From Paenibacillus xylaniclasticus (GTDB lineage: Bacteria; Bacillota; Bacilli; Paenibacillales; Paenibacillaceae): DNA of 64,000 nucleotides. The notes beneath the pieces were generated by a model that saw only the letters and a program-made list of their open reading frames with translations, was not told the DNA's origin and did no database searches. Position numbers and translations under genes: made by a program. The stretch covers positions 124,001-188,000 of the forward strand of contig NZ_BIML01000003.1 of the NCBI RefSeq assembly GCF_004001065.1. Direction: 5' to 3'. Positions 29,020 to 38,020 of the stretch are shown one piece after another (within the stretch, counting starts at the first letter, position 1; the number at the start of each line of letters is the position of its first letter).

Positions 29020-29951
29020 CTTGATTGCTTCCCTTCCGGAGGCTTGGAAGCGGCAGCTTGCGCTGGATCGACAAGCTTCGTCCAATTGCCCTCCTGCGTC
29101 ACAAGTCGCTCACGCATCAGCTTGCCGAGCGCTCGCTTGAACGCCGACTTGCTAATGCCGAAGCGCTGCTTAATCAAATCTGCTTCCGTCGCGTCGGAAT
29201 AAGGCATCGCACCGCCCGGACGTTCCTTAAGAAATGCCAAGATACGTTCGGAATCGGTTGCCATTCCAACTTCCTTGCGCTCGATGAGCGATAGGTTGAC
29301 TCGGCCATCCTCACGAACGAACGTCACTCGCGCGCGAACCCGCTCGCCCAGACGAAGCGTCCGGTTCCGTTCCGCCGCCGGAATCATACCAAGTGCTCCG
29401 AATCCGAGCACGCCTCCATCCAGCAGCACGAAGGACCCCATCTGCAGCGTCTTCGTTACCCAGCCTTCGATCCAACGGTTGCGCCAGTCCGATGGTGCAC
29501 GGAAGATGTGAGGCTGGAAATCTTCTTCACGCGCCAGCTTGGCGATAAGCCTTCCCTGTTTGTCATGATGAAGGATAACAAACACTTCGTCGCCGATGAG
29601 CGGACGGAAATCGCGGTTTTCCGGCAGCTCCGACAATGGCAGCAGCAGCTGGCGACCTAAGCCGATCTCAAGGAAGCAGCCGAGTCTCGGATGAATATCC
29701 GCCACACGAAGACGTTTCATCTCACCGAGCGTAATAAGCGGTTTGCGCATCGTGGCCGAAAGACGGTCATCCGTATCGAAAAATAAGAAGACGTCGACAT
29801 CGTCGCCCGGCTTTATTTTGACCCCTGCTGGAGTTACAATTTCGCTATAGTGAAGCAGAACGTCCTGCGTCCCATCCGTTACAAAAAAGCCGTAAGGCGA
29901 CACTTCCCTCGCTACCCGCAAACGAACAATCGTACCCGCAATCAAGCTCAT
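29016..29951 (-). CDS. cvfB: CvfB family S1-domain RNA-binding protein
   Basis: A 311-residue protein of the CvfB (YitL) family. These have three S1-like OB folds and a C-terminal winged helix and bind RNA; in Staphylococcus the homologue affects virulence gene expression. Visible parts are MSLIAGTIVRLRVAREVSPYG, FFVTDGTQDVLLHYSE, RLGCFLEIGLGRQLLLPLSE, then SFVLLDGGVLGFGALGMIPA and a basic C-terminal winged helix (KQRFGISKSAFKRALGKLMR). The ATG overlaps the rsfS stop by four bases. Its place between rsfS and yqeM is an addition to the Bacillus subtilis gene order. Confidence 0.87.
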   Translation of the reverse strand: MSLIAGTIVRLRVAREVSPYGFFVTDGTQDVLLHYSEIVTPAGVKIKPGDDVDVFLFFDTDDRLSATMRKPLITLGEMKRLRVADIHPRLGCFLEIGLGRQLLLPLSELPENRDFRPLIGDEVFVILHHDKQGRLIAKLAREEDFQPHIFRAPSDWRNRWIEGWVTKTLQMGSFVLLDGGVLGFGALGMIPAAERNRTLRLGERVRARVTFVREDGRVNLSLIERKEVGMATDSERILAFLKERPGGAMPYSDATEADLIKQRFGISKSAFKRALGKLMRERLVTQEGNWTKLVDPAQAAASKPPEGKQSR

Positions 29952-30295
29952 GCAAGCTCCACGACTTTCGCGTCGGACCAAAGCCGCTCAAGATTGTAAT
30001 AATCGCGCTCATCCCGGTGGAATACGTGTACAACGACATCGCCGAGGTCGATCAGCACCCAGCGTGCGGAATCCATCCCTTCAATGCCGCGCACGCGAGC
30101 GCCAAGCAGCTCCGCCTGCTTACGAATTTCGGTCGTAATTGCCTGCACTTGCACGTCCGAGTTACCCGAGCAAATGACGAAATAGTCCGCTACGAGCGAG
30201 ATTTCTTTCAAATTCAGTGCTACGATACGCGATGCTTTTTTCTCCTCGGCAGCTGCCACCGCCGCTTCCAGAAGTCGATCTGCAGTTACTGTCAT
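29948..30295 (-). CDS. rsfS: Ribosomal silencing factor RsfS
   Basis: Binds ribosomal protein uL14 and blocks joining of the subunits when nutrients are short. The 115-residue protein has the family pattern ALNLKEISLVADYFVICSGN, SDVQVQAITTEIRKQAE, and DSARWVLIDLGDVVVHVFH followed by YYNLERLW. It overlaps yqeK upstream and cvfB downstream by four bases each, so translation is coupled through the operon. Confidence 0.96.
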   Translation of the reverse strand: MTVTADRLLEAAVAAAEEKKASRIVALNLKEISLVADYFVICSGNSDVQVQAITTEIRKQAELLGARVRGIEGMDSARWVLIDLGDVVVHVFHRDERDYYNLERLWSDAKVVELA

Positions 30296-30867
30296 TCTTC
30301 AGCCCCCTGTAATTGTTGAATCAAATCGTTACGCGCCGACACCGTGAGCGGGAATATTCGCTTGCCCTTCTCCAGCAGGAACGCGATCGTCGAGTCGAAG
30401 CCCGCCAGCAGAGCCTTCTCCACACTATGCTCAGCCTCAGCCCGTATTTTATTCACGCCTGGAAACTCACGGCTTGGTTCCATATAATCCGCCAGACATA
30501 CGATTTTCTCCAGTAATGTCATTCCGATACGCCCCGACGTGTGGTACCGAATGGCATCCAGCACTTCCGGATCGGTCACACCATATTCGCGCTCTGCAAC
30601 GAGCGCTCCGACAGGAGCATGCCATAGCTCCTTATCATACTCCAGCAGCTCCTGTGGGAGTTGCTCCTCCCGAATGATCCGCTCCATTCGCTCGGTCGGC
30701 CAATACTTTGCCACATCGTGCAAAATAGCGGCCAGCTCCGCGCGCTCTGGATCAGCGCCGAACCGGTTCGCCAGCTCAACTGATGTCGCCATGACGCCTT
30801 GAACATGCAGCCATCTTCGTTCCGGCATTTGCGCCTTGACGGATTCAATCATTTCTTCACGATTCAT
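30292..30867 (-). CDS. yqeK: YqeK, HD-domain diadenosine tetraphosphate hydrolase
   Basis: Symmetrical Ap4A hydrolase of the YqeK family, splitting Ap4A to two ADP. The 191-residue HD protein has His21, the metal-binding pair in AAILHDVAKYWP (His50-Asp51), and further motifs ELWHAPVGALVAEREYGV and IRYHTSGRIGMTLLEKIVCL followed by ADYMEPSR. The ATG has AAGGAGG upstream and overlaps the end of nadD by 11 bases. The nadD-yqeK-rsfS order is standard in Firmicutes. Confidence 0.95.
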   Translation of the reverse strand: MNREEMIESVKAQMPERRWLHVQGVMATSVELANRFGADPERAELAAILHDVAKYWPTERMERIIREEQLPQELLEYDKELWHAPVGALVAEREYGVTDPEVLDAIRYHTSGRIGMTLLEKIVCLADYMEPSREFPGVNKIRAEAEHSVEKALLAGFDSTIAFLLEKGKRIFPLTVSARNDLIQQLQGAEE

Positions 30868-31456
30868 ACAGCCCCTCCTTCACGATCTCGGAATAGACAG
30901 GCTCCGTAACCATATATCGAATCGAACGTCCCGCTTGACGACGGCTGCGAATGTCGGTAGACGATATGCCCACCTGCGGCATACTTACGAGCTCAACCCG
31001 GCTGCGCAGCCAATCCGGCAGTCGGTTCAGATCAATGGGCTCGCCGGGACGCTCTACGCCGATGAACCGAACCATCGATGCCAGCTCCTCAATTCGGTGC
31101 CACTGCGGCAAATCATGAATTCGATCGGAGCCGATAATATAATAAAAAGAACAATCTGGATTACGGCTTTCCAGCTCGCGGACCGTATCGATCGAATAGC
31201 TAACGCCGCCGCGCGCAAGCTCGATCGCCACTGCCTTGAACCGCGGCTCATCGGCAATGGCAAGCCTTACGAGACGAAGACGCAGCTCTGCAGCCGCCCC
31301 CTGTACACCTTCCTTCAGCGGCGGAACGTTCGTCGGAATAAACCATACTTCATCGAGCGCGCAAGCATCGAGCGCTGTATTAGCTGCAAGCAAATGTCCG
31401 ACATGAATCGGATCGAACGTCCCGCCCATAATGCCGATATGCCTGTTCCGATTCAT
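30857..31456 (-). CDS. nadD: Nicotinate-nucleotide adenylyltransferase NadD
   Basis: Joins AMP to nicotinate mononucleotide in NAD synthesis. The 199-residue protein has GIMGGTFDPIHVGHLLAA at 8-25, containing the nucleotidyltransferase GTFDPxHxGH motif. Later come YIIGSDRIHDLPQWHRIEEL and ISSTDIRSRRQAGRSIRYMV, the ATP-binding ISSTxIR motif. The start is taken at MNRNRHIG; the ribosome-binding site AGAGGAG is 13 bases away, rather long. An upstream in-frame ATG nine codons earlier has no site. It is the gene after yhbY. Confidence 0.96.
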   Translation of the reverse strand: MNRNRHIGIMGGTFDPIHVGHLLAANTALDACALDEVWFIPTNVPPLKEGVQGAAAELRLRLVRLAIADEPRFKAVAIELARGGVSYSIDTVRELESRNPDCSFYYIIGSDRIHDLPQWHRIEELASMVRFIGVERPGEPIDLNRLPDWLRSRVELVSMPQVGISSTDIRSRRQAGRSIRYMVTEPVYSEIVKEGLYES

Positions 31457-31491
31457 AGACGATGCAGGACTCCTCTGTTCCATTCTTTAGC

Positions 31492-31785
31492 TTATTGCGG
31501 CAGCTCGATCGTCTTATGATCGCGCGATTCTTTATAAAGTACGATCGTCTTACCAATCACCTGAACGAGCTCGCTGCCGGAGCCTTCAGCAAGCTCTTGT
31601 CCGATCACCTTCGGGTCCTCTGCACAGTTGTTCAGTACAGAAATTTTAATCAATTCCCGCACTTCGATCGCTTCTTCAATATGTTTTATAATTTGCTCGT
31701 TCATACCGCCCTTGCCCACTTGGAAAATCGGAGTCAAATGGTGCGCCAGCGAACGCAAATACCGCTTCTGTTTGCCTGTTAACAT
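31492..31785 (-). CDS. yhbY: YhbY family RNA-binding protein (CRM domain)
   Basis: A 97-residue stand-alone CRM domain that associates with pre-50S ribosomal particles. It begins MLTGKQKRYLRSLAHHLTPI, contains QVGKGGMNEQIIKHIEEAI and LIKISVLNNCAEDP, and ends with VQVIGKTIVLYKESRDHKTI. The ATG has AAGG upstream; the reading frame is open further upstream but without family similarity. It corresponds to YqeI of Bacillus subtilis, between aroE and nadD. Confidence 0.95.
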   Translation of the reverse strand: MLTGKQKRYLRSLAHHLTPIFQVGKGGMNEQIIKHIEEAIEVRELIKISVLNNCAEDPKVIGQELAEGSGSELVQVIGKTIVLYKESRDHKTIELPQ

Positions 31786-31853
31786 CGTATACAACCTTCT
31801 TTCGTTATGTTGGCGCCTTCGTGTATAAATAATGCCTTGGCCGGGCCAGTCCG

Positions 31854-32738
31854 TTATTGCTGCAGCGCCTCCAGCACAACCTCGCGCATCGCAGCAGCCG
31901 GTGCCGGCTTCCCTGTCCAATATTCGAAAGCATACGCGCCCTGATAAATAAACATCCCCAGTCCGCCATGGATTCGGCAGCCGGCCTGCTCTGCTTCAAT
32001 CAAAAATTTCGTCTTCATCGGATTATATATAATGTCTGATGCTACCGCCCCTGGCTGCAGCCATGCAGCATTAACCGGAGATTCGTTAACGTTCGGATAC
32101 ATGCCTGTCGAGGTTGTATTAATGACGATGTCTGCATCTTCACATACCTGCTGCAGCCGTTCATTGGATACACCGACGACATGAGCCCGATCACTCATTG
32201 AAGCAGCAAGCTCAACGGCCCGCTGCTCTGTCCGGTTCGCAATCGTAATTGAGGCAGGTGCTTCTTTCGTCAGCGCATATATAATGCCCCTCGCGGCGCC
32301 CCCTGCTCCAAGCACGACGATGCGTTTACCAGCAAGCACCGGCTCCGCCTCCTCCTTCAAGGAGCGAACATAACCGATGCCATCCGTATTATATCCGGTC
32401 AGAACGCCGTTATCGTTCACGATTGTATTGACAGCACCAATCGCCGACGCAGATTCGTCGATTACGTCGAGATGCTTCATAATATCGAGCTTATGAGGGA
32501 TTGTGACATTCACGCCGCGCACCCCCATTGCGCGAACACCCGCTACAAAATCACCGAGCTTGTCCGTCGTAATATGAAACGCAGTATAGACGCCGTTCAC
32601 ACCTGTTTCACGAAAAGCTCGATTCATCATAATGGGCGACTTCGAATGGCGGATCGGATCACCAATAACCCCGAACAGCACCGTATGGCTGTCTATATGC
32701 TGAGCTGCATTCGACTTGAACTGTGCAGCTGCCGTCAT
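31854..32738 (-). CDS. aroE: Shikimate dehydrogenase
   Basis: Reduces 3-dehydroshikimate to shikimate with NADPH in aromatic amino acid synthesis. The 294-residue protein has LFGVIGDPIRHSKSPIMMNR (shikimate site), GVRGVNVTIPHKLDIMKHLD with the catalytic Lys, NTDGIGYVRSL, and GKRIVVLGAGGAARGIIYAL (NADP loop). VASDIIYNPMKTKFL follows. The start is the fourth codon of the longest frame, because AAGGGAG lies nine bases before it and overlaps the first ATG. It lies directly after yqeH in the conserved operon. Confidence 0.96.
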   Translation of the reverse strand: MTAAAQFKSNAAQHIDSHTVLFGVIGDPIRHSKSPIMMNRAFRETGVNGVYTAFHITTDKLGDFVAGVRAMGVRGVNVTIPHKLDIMKHLDVIDESASAIGAVNTIVNDNGVLTGYNTDGIGYVRSLKEEAEPVLAGKRIVVLGAGGAARGIIYALTKEAPASITIANRTEQRAVELAASMSDRAHVVGVSNERLQQVCEDADIVINTTSTGMYPNVNESPVNAAWLQPGAVASDIIYNPMKTKFLIEAEQAGCRIHGGLGMFIYQGAYAFEYWTGKPAPAAAMREVVLEALQQ

Positions 32739-32752
32739 CGCACTCATCTCCC

Positions 32753-33871
32753 TTAGATTAGCGCACGGCGAACGTGCACCTTAATTCCCTTTGGCAAATA
32801 AACGTCGACAAGCGCCCCTGTCATGCCGTTCACGCGCATCCAACCTAGTCCTGATACGAATACATCGTAATCTCCGCCGCGTGGAATACGGAGCGAGTGC
32901 CGCGTCCAAGCCGGCATCTCCGCCAGCTCTTCCGCAGATGGTGGCGATAAAAGGACACCCTTATGCTCTGCCCACAGCTCGTCCGCACGTTCGAGCTTCG
33001 TCCGATGCACATCCAGTCCGTTCGAGATATACAGCGTGAACGATTGACGTTCTCCCGACACAAAATCGAACCGGGCAAGCGCGCCGACGAACAACGTCTG
33101 CTTCTCATTCAATTGATATACAAGCGGCTTAATTGGCTTGTCCGGCAGAATAGCCTGCAGCACGCTGCGCGGCACAATCTCCGTCATACGATGCGTGTAT
33201 ACAATTCCCGGCGTATCGATAATCGACTTGCCGTCGTCCAGCGGAATGTGCACCGCGTCGAGCGTCGTACCCGGATAACGGGATGTCGTCAGTTCAGCGT
33301 CCAGATCACTATAATCACGAATTATGCGGTTGATAAGAGTCGACTTGCCGACGTTCGTCGCGCCTACTACATAGACGTCGCGGCCTTTTCTATAATATTC
33401 AATCGCATCCACGACACGATCGAAGCCGATATTGCGCTTGGCGCTGCATAATACGACCTCGACCGTCTTCAGACCCGCTTCCTTCGCCTGCTGCTGCACC
33501 CAGTTACGAATGCGGTTATAGTTAATCGCTCGTGGCAGCAGATCGATTTTGTTCACGACGAGCAGTACCGGATTGTTGCCGACGAACCGCTGCAAGCCCG
33601 ATATGACGCTGCCTTCGAAATCGAACAGGTCGACGATATGAACGACGAGACTGTTCGTATTCGCAATTCCACTAATGAGCTTTAGAAAGTCGTCCTGATC
33701 GATCGTAATCGACGATGCTTCATTATAGTTTTTAATCCGGAAGCAGCGCTGGCAAATAGCCGGCGTCCGCTCTGCAGCAGCTGCCGGGATGTATCCCGAC
33801 CGCTCCTTGTCCGTCGTCTGCAGCTTGACGCCGCAGCCGGCGCATGAACCCGAATGTTCGGTTACTGTCAA
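32753..33871 (-). CDS. yqeH: Ribosome biogenesis GTPase YqeH
   Basis: Circularly permuted GTPase needed for 30S subunit assembly. The 372-residue protein has an N-terminal zinc finger (Cys10, Cys13, Cys40, Cys43). The motif order is permuted: VVNKIDLLPRAINYN (G4) comes before GATNVGKSTLINRI (G1) and DTPGIVYTHRM (G3). A C-terminal RNA-binding domain follows. It starts at TTG, preceded by GAGGAGG at seven bases, and this TTG overlaps the stop of yqeG. Together with rsfS, yhbY and cvfB it gives the operon a ribosome theme. Confidence 0.95.
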   Translation of the reverse strand: MTVTEHSGSCAGCGVKLQTTDKERSGYIPAAAAERTPAICQRCFRIKNYNEASSITIDQDDFLKLISGIANTNSLVVHIVDLFDFEGSVISGLQRFVGNNPVLLVVNKIDLLPRAINYNRIRNWVQQQAKEAGLKTVEVVLCSAKRNIGFDRVVDAIEYYRKGRDVYVVGATNVGKSTLINRIIRDYSDLDAELTTSRYPGTTLDAVHIPLDDGKSIIDTPGIVYTHRMTEIVPRSVLQAILPDKPIKPLVYQLNEKQTLFVGALARFDFVSGERQSFTLYISNGLDVHRTKLERADELWAEHKGVLLSPPSAEELAEMPAWTRHSLRIPRGGDYDVFVSGLGWMRVNGMTGALVDVYLPKGIKVHVRRALI

Positions 33872-34392
33872 TTTGTTTCCTCCTCATACCATAAACCCTT
33901 TTTACGCAGGCTTCTGAGCGCGATTCTCTCGAGAAACCGATTAATACGAGTGCCTATTCCTTCATCCTTCGGCGAGATCGGCAGCACGAGTATTGTATAC
34001 ATGCCAAGACGATTACCGCCAAGCACATCCGTCATCATCTGATCGCCGAGAACAGCCGTTTCTTCTTCAGTGAGATTCAGCATTCGAAGCGCCTGCTTAA
34101 AAGCACGGTTAGCTGGCTTACGCGCAGCATGCACGAACGGAATGCCGAGCGGCTGCGCGAATTGCGATACGCGTGTTTCATTATTATTAGAAACGATAAC
34201 GACTTTCAAGCCATGCTCGCGAAGCTTGTTCAGCCATTGGATCAGCTTAGGCGTAGCATTCGGCTCCTTCGCACCGACAAGCGTATTGTCCAGATCGGTA
34301 ATAATTCCCTTGATACCGCGGCGGACTAATGCCTCGAAATCAAGATCATATACGGAATTAAGGCGTAAATTCGGCAACAGCCGTTCAAACAT
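33868..34392 (-). CDS. yqeG: YqeG family HAD-IIIA phosphatase
   Basis: A 174-residue HAD-superfamily phosphatase of subfamily IIIA. It has the nucleophile motif GIITDLDNTLVG with Asp33 and Asp35, VVIVSNNNETRV (motif II) and TAVLGDQMMTDVLGGNRLGM (motif III). No physiological substrate is established for YqeG. It begins the yqeG-yqeH-aroE-yhbY-nadD-yqeK-rsfS-cvfB-yqeM operon, with AAGGGAG eight bases before the ATG. Confidence 0.92.
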   Translation of the reverse strand: MFERLLPNLRLNSVYDLDFEALVRRGIKGIITDLDNTLVGAKEPNATPKLIQWLNKLREHGLKVVIVSNNNETRVSQFAQPLGIPFVHAARKPANRAFKQALRMLNLTEEETAVLGDQMMTDVLGGNRLGMYTILVLPISPKDEGIGTRINRFLERIALRSLRKKGLWYEEETN

Positions 34393-34457
34393 AGTTTCGA
34401 CTCCCTTGACATGACCTGCTATACAACGAAACTATACCATAATAGGCGAAAATGTTG

Positions 34458-34497
34458 CAAAAAAATACCGCATGCGGCTACTGTCCGCATGCAGTAT
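34458..34497 (-). terminator. Terminator of the MoxR-DUF58-transglutaminase operon
   Basis: On the minus strand TACTGCATGCGG pairs with CCGCATGCGGTA and is followed by seven T, a dozen bases past the transglutaminase stop. Confidence 0.88.
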
Positions 34498-34509
34498 GGA
34501 AGACGATCA

Positions 34510-36771
34510 TTACAGCCGTTCTCGAATCGACCGAACAAGCTTGACGAAATGTTCGATGTCCGCCGTCCCTATAACGGCTCTGCCATATTTGGCCCGCTCG
34601 AATCGATCAGCAACCTCCTTCAAGTCTTGACGCAAATATTTCCGCTCCGCTCCCCATCTTTCGGAGGCTTCCCGAATCGTCTCCCAATCCTCACGGCGCA
34701 GACCTTTGCGGCGTGCATAACGGAGAAAACGATTCGTCTCTGCGATGATGACTTCATTCGGATGAACCGCCCGATTACGTAAGCGAACCCAAGCATCCGC
34801 TACATTCCTGCGGCGAATGACAACGATGACCGACAATAGAACGAGAAGGGTGATAGACGTCCAAAGTACGAGGCGAGAAGCGAGATTAGGTGAGGTCGTC
34901 TCTGCCTCCGATACGACCGTATCATCTTCACCGGGCAGCTCGATATCTGGAACGGTTACGTCTGTAGCTTCCTCAATCGAATAAGGGAACGCGAAGCCCG
35001 GCGTTGGCTCGAACGGAATCCAGCCGAAGCCGTCGAAATAAATTTCTACCCAGGAATGGGCGTCTGCGTTCCGCACCGTATAAGTGCCTTGACCTGTCGG
35101 ATTGATAAATGAAGGATTGAATCCGCTTTCTCTCATCATTCGTTCCTGTTCCTCCGGCAGCGCTCCCGGCGCATACCCTTTCACCCAGCGGACTGGCAGA
35201 CCAACCGAGCGCCCAAGCACCGCCATCGCGGTTGAGAAATAATCACAATACCCTTGCTTCACCTCGAACAGGAACGACTCCACGAAATCGGCGCTCTTCC
35301 GTTTGGAGATATCCGGCCTATTCGTGTACGTATATCTTTCTTTCAGAAACGACTCGATCCGCTTCGCTTTCTCGTAGTCATTCGGCGCGCCGGCGACGAT
35401 CTCTTCGGCAAGCTGCGTCACGCGAGGTGCCATTGCAGCCGGCAGCTCATAATATTCGCTATGGTCACCCGTTTGCGGATTCTGCTCATTCCAACCGGCT
35501 GAAGCTTGCTTAAGTGCAGGCTCGTTCAGTACCGGTAATTCCGACACAACCGAATAGGTTTTGGGATATGTTGTACCAGTCCAATGCAGCGTCCAGTTGG
35601 ATGGATCCCAGCTTAGCTCGCTAGGAAGCGTCCGATTCTGTTCATCATTCACCCAGTTAACCTGATGAACCGGAGAAGCTGCGAATAGAACAGGATAAAC
35701 ATCCTCCCGAATCATCGTATACGCCTGCTCGATTCGCACCATTGCTGCACTGTCTCGCTTGTCATCGAGCGGCAGCTGCTGCTTCGGCATTAAGCCGTTC
35801 ACCCTAGACGAAGAGCTCTCCTTATTGGTAGGCAGCCAGCCATTGCCAGTATATCGCGACCGCGTCTCGCCGCGCCAGTAGCTCCGATGCGTCGTGCTGA
35901 CGTACATTACAGGCGAATAATCGTACTCGAATCCGCCGCCAAGCTCTGCATCGTTGCGGCTGTAACCCGAGCTCGTATCAGCATTTGAAGTCCCGCTTGA
36001 CGGTGACGGAGGCTTCGCATCCGTGTACGAGCCACTCACCGTTCCTCCACGCGATTCCACCCAGATCGTATAAGGGTCCTTGACGAGCGGTGTAATGCTC
36101 GGCGCCAAAATCCCGAGCACCATAATTCCTGTTACTATAGCGAGCATCGGCAGGAAGAAGCTAATCGGATAGTCCATCAGCTCCGACCAGCTGTTTGGGT
36201 GCTCGCGCTGGAATCGGTGCAGGTGATCAGCGATTAGCCAAGCCAGCCCTGCAAATATTGCCCATGCCGCTTCATCCCACAGATAGATCGGCGTGAATGA
36301 ATCACATATCATGAGAACAAGCAGACTTATGAACACGAACAATATCACTCGGCTTCGTTTCGTCGTCCATGTCGAATAGAAGGCGGTAAAGCTCCAAACT
36401 AGCACCGCTATTCCGATATAGGGGTCGAGTTGAACGACATTGTCAGACAGCCATGCACCTGTCGCAGCAAGTGAATTCCCCTTTAATCCGACATATTCAT
36501 ACCCGGCCGTAATGCCCGTTATAATTAATACCATGGCCCCTTGGATAATAAGGCGGTAAACCGTCTTCCACGTCAAAATCCAATCTACAGCAACAGCAGA
36601 TAAAAGCAGCCATCCGACGCACCTATACGTTTCTTCCCACCAGTAGCCTTGAAATACTTGCACAAGCTGCCAGACGATCAAGGCCGTAAGCAGCGATGCG
36701 ATACGTCGATACCAATGTTCTAACCAATTCGCCTTAATCTTCCTATTGAAGGCCGCAGCTATTGTACTCAT
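34510..36771 (-). CDS. Membrane transglutaminase-like protein (TgpA/DUF4129 type)
   Basis: A 753-residue protein with about seven membrane helices in the first third and a large extracellular region. It has a transglutaminase-like cysteine protease fold with Cys in EVKQGYCDYFSTAMAVLGRS, His in NADAHSWVEIYFDGFGW and the following Asp. One more membrane helix (LVLWTSITLLVLLSVIVVI) and a cytosolic DUF4129-like tail follow. The catalytic residues are intact. The start overlaps the DUF58 stop by four bases. Such proteins occur with MoxR and DUF58 proteins across bacteria and are thought to act on envelope proteins; the substrate is unknown. Confidence 0.88.
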   Translation of the reverse strand: MSTIAAAFNRKIKANWLEHWYRRIASLLTALIVWQLVQVFQGYWWEETYRCVGWLLLSAVAVDWILTWKTVYRLIIQGAMVLIITGITAGYEYVGLKGNSLAATGAWLSDNVVQLDPYIGIAVLVWSFTAFYSTWTTKRSRVILFVFISLLVLMICDSFTPIYLWDEAAWAIFAGLAWLIADHLHRFQREHPNSWSELMDYPISFFLPMLAIVTGIMVLGILAPSITPLVKDPYTIWVESRGGTVSGSYTDAKPPSPSSGTSNADTSSGYSRNDAELGGGFEYDYSPVMYVSTTHRSYWRGETRSRYTGNGWLPTNKESSSSRVNGLMPKQQLPLDDKRDSAAMVRIEQAYTMIREDVYPVLFAASPVHQVNWVNDEQNRTLPSELSWDPSNWTLHWTGTTYPKTYSVVSELPVLNEPALKQASAGWNEQNPQTGDHSEYYELPAAMAPRVTQLAEEIVAGAPNDYEKAKRIESFLKERYTYTNRPDISKRKSADFVESFLFEVKQGYCDYFSTAMAVLGRSVGLPVRWVKGYAPGALPEEQERMMRESGFNPSFINPTGQGTYTVRNADAHSWVEIYFDGFGWIPFEPTPGFAFPYSIEEATDVTVPDIELPGEDDTVVSEAETTSPNLASRLVLWTSITLLVLLSVIVVIRRRNVADAWVRLRNRAVHPNEVIIAETNRFLRYARRKGLRREDWETIREASERWGAERKYLRQDLKEVADRFERAKYGRAVIGTADIEHFVKLVRSIRERL

Positions 36772-38018
36772 GAGGCGCCGCCTCCTTCCAGCACTTCCGG
36801 GAGCTCCTGCAGCTGCCGGACGCTGTAGGCTGACCAGCCTTTCGATCGGAGCGCATGCAGCCAAGCCGGCTTAATCGCTCGTCCATGCCGGGCGTCTCCT
36901 TCATCAACACCTATATAGGAAATGATGACGCCCTTACGGGCCAACCAGTTAAGTGTATGAAGCATTTCGTCACCTTGAGCGCCAGAAATGACAATGACGA
37001 GTGTGCCCGGTTCCCATACCGTCTCCAGCCGCTGCAGCGCAACGAACAGCGGCGTTACGGCATCCGGCTCTACAACCGTCAAATGACTCGTTATCGCTGT
37101 CCGCTGATCAGCCCCGGTGCGAGGAAGGACGACTATAGATTTCTCACCAGGAGAGACAAAACCCATCGCCGTTTCATGTCGCATGCCAAGATCGATGAGC
37201 GATGCTGCAACCGATACAGCCAGCTCGAATCGTTCCTGACGGATACCGTACGCTCCGGGATGACGGTCAAGTACAATGATCGTTCGTGGAAGTGATTCAC
37301 GCTCGAACGCTTTCGACTTCCACTCCCCCGTCTTCGCCGTCGCATTCCAATGAATACGGGACAGCTTATCACCGTACAAATATTCCCTAACGCCGTTGAT
37401 CTGCGTCGTTTCTTTCGCGGCACGCGGTGCAGACGCATGCGAATGCGGTCCGCGGAGACCTCGCCGAATTTGCTGCCATCCTCGCAATGGCACCGTCTGC
37501 GGCACAACCGCGAACGACTCGCCGGATACGAACGAACCGCTATGCTCGAACAAACCGAATACGTCCTTAGTCGTACATTCCGTAGGACCGAACCGGTACA
37601 TGCCTCTTCTAAGCGGAGGTGTCGAGTAACAAACCTCGCCGGCTCGTTTCCAATTCGGGACGAACGACGTCTCGAACGGAATCGACTGCCCGTCATGACG
37701 AAACAACCGATCCCGCACCAGCACATAAGGAAGCGGATACATCCCCGGTATTCGTACATTAATTTTAATTTCTACACTCGAACCGCTGAACAACTGGCCA
37801 TCTGCACTGCCTGCTAGGCCAACAATCCGTTCTCCTTGCACTTTACGAATGCCAGACCATTGGCCCAGCCATAAATATAAAATAAGAACATTAAAAATAA
37901 CAAAGACCATCCCAGGCAGCTTGCCGCCTTGGAACAGCAGGTAGAACAAGCTTCCGACATACAGCGCCCCGATGATCCACTTGCGCCGACGGACGAACGA
38001 GCTGCTGCCCCTGCTCAT
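36768..38018 (-). CDS. DUF58 domain-containing membrane protein
   Basis: A 416-residue protein with two N-terminal membrane helices (IIGALYVGSLFYLLF and MVFVIFNVLILYLWL), a beta-rich middle, and the DUF58 core. The core signature is VREYLYGDKLSRIHWNATAK, followed by a VWA-like fold (IIVLDRHPGAYG). DUF58 proteins are usually encoded with MoxR ATPases, as here, and probably present substrates or cofactors to them. GGAG lies eight bases before the ATG, immediately after the MoxR stop. Confidence 0.9.
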   Translation of the reverse strand: MSRGSSSFVRRRKWIIGALYVGSLFYLLFQGGKLPGMVFVIFNVLILYLWLGQWSGIRKVQGERIVGLAGSADGQLFSGSSVEIKINVRIPGMYPLPYVLVRDRLFRHDGQSIPFETSFVPNWKRAGEVCYSTPPLRRGMYRFGPTECTTKDVFGLFEHSGSFVSGESFAVVPQTVPLRGWQQIRRGLRGPHSHASAPRAAKETTQINGVREYLYGDKLSRIHWNATAKTGEWKSKAFERESLPRTIIVLDRHPGAYGIRQERFELAVSVAASLIDLGMRHETAMGFVSPGEKSIVVLPRTGADQRTAITSHLTVVEPDAVTPLFVALQRLETVWEPGTLVIVISGAQGDEMLHTLNWLARKGVIISYIGVDEGDARHGRAIKPAWLHALRSKGWSAYSVRQLQELPEVLEGGGAS

Positions 38019-38020
38019 CG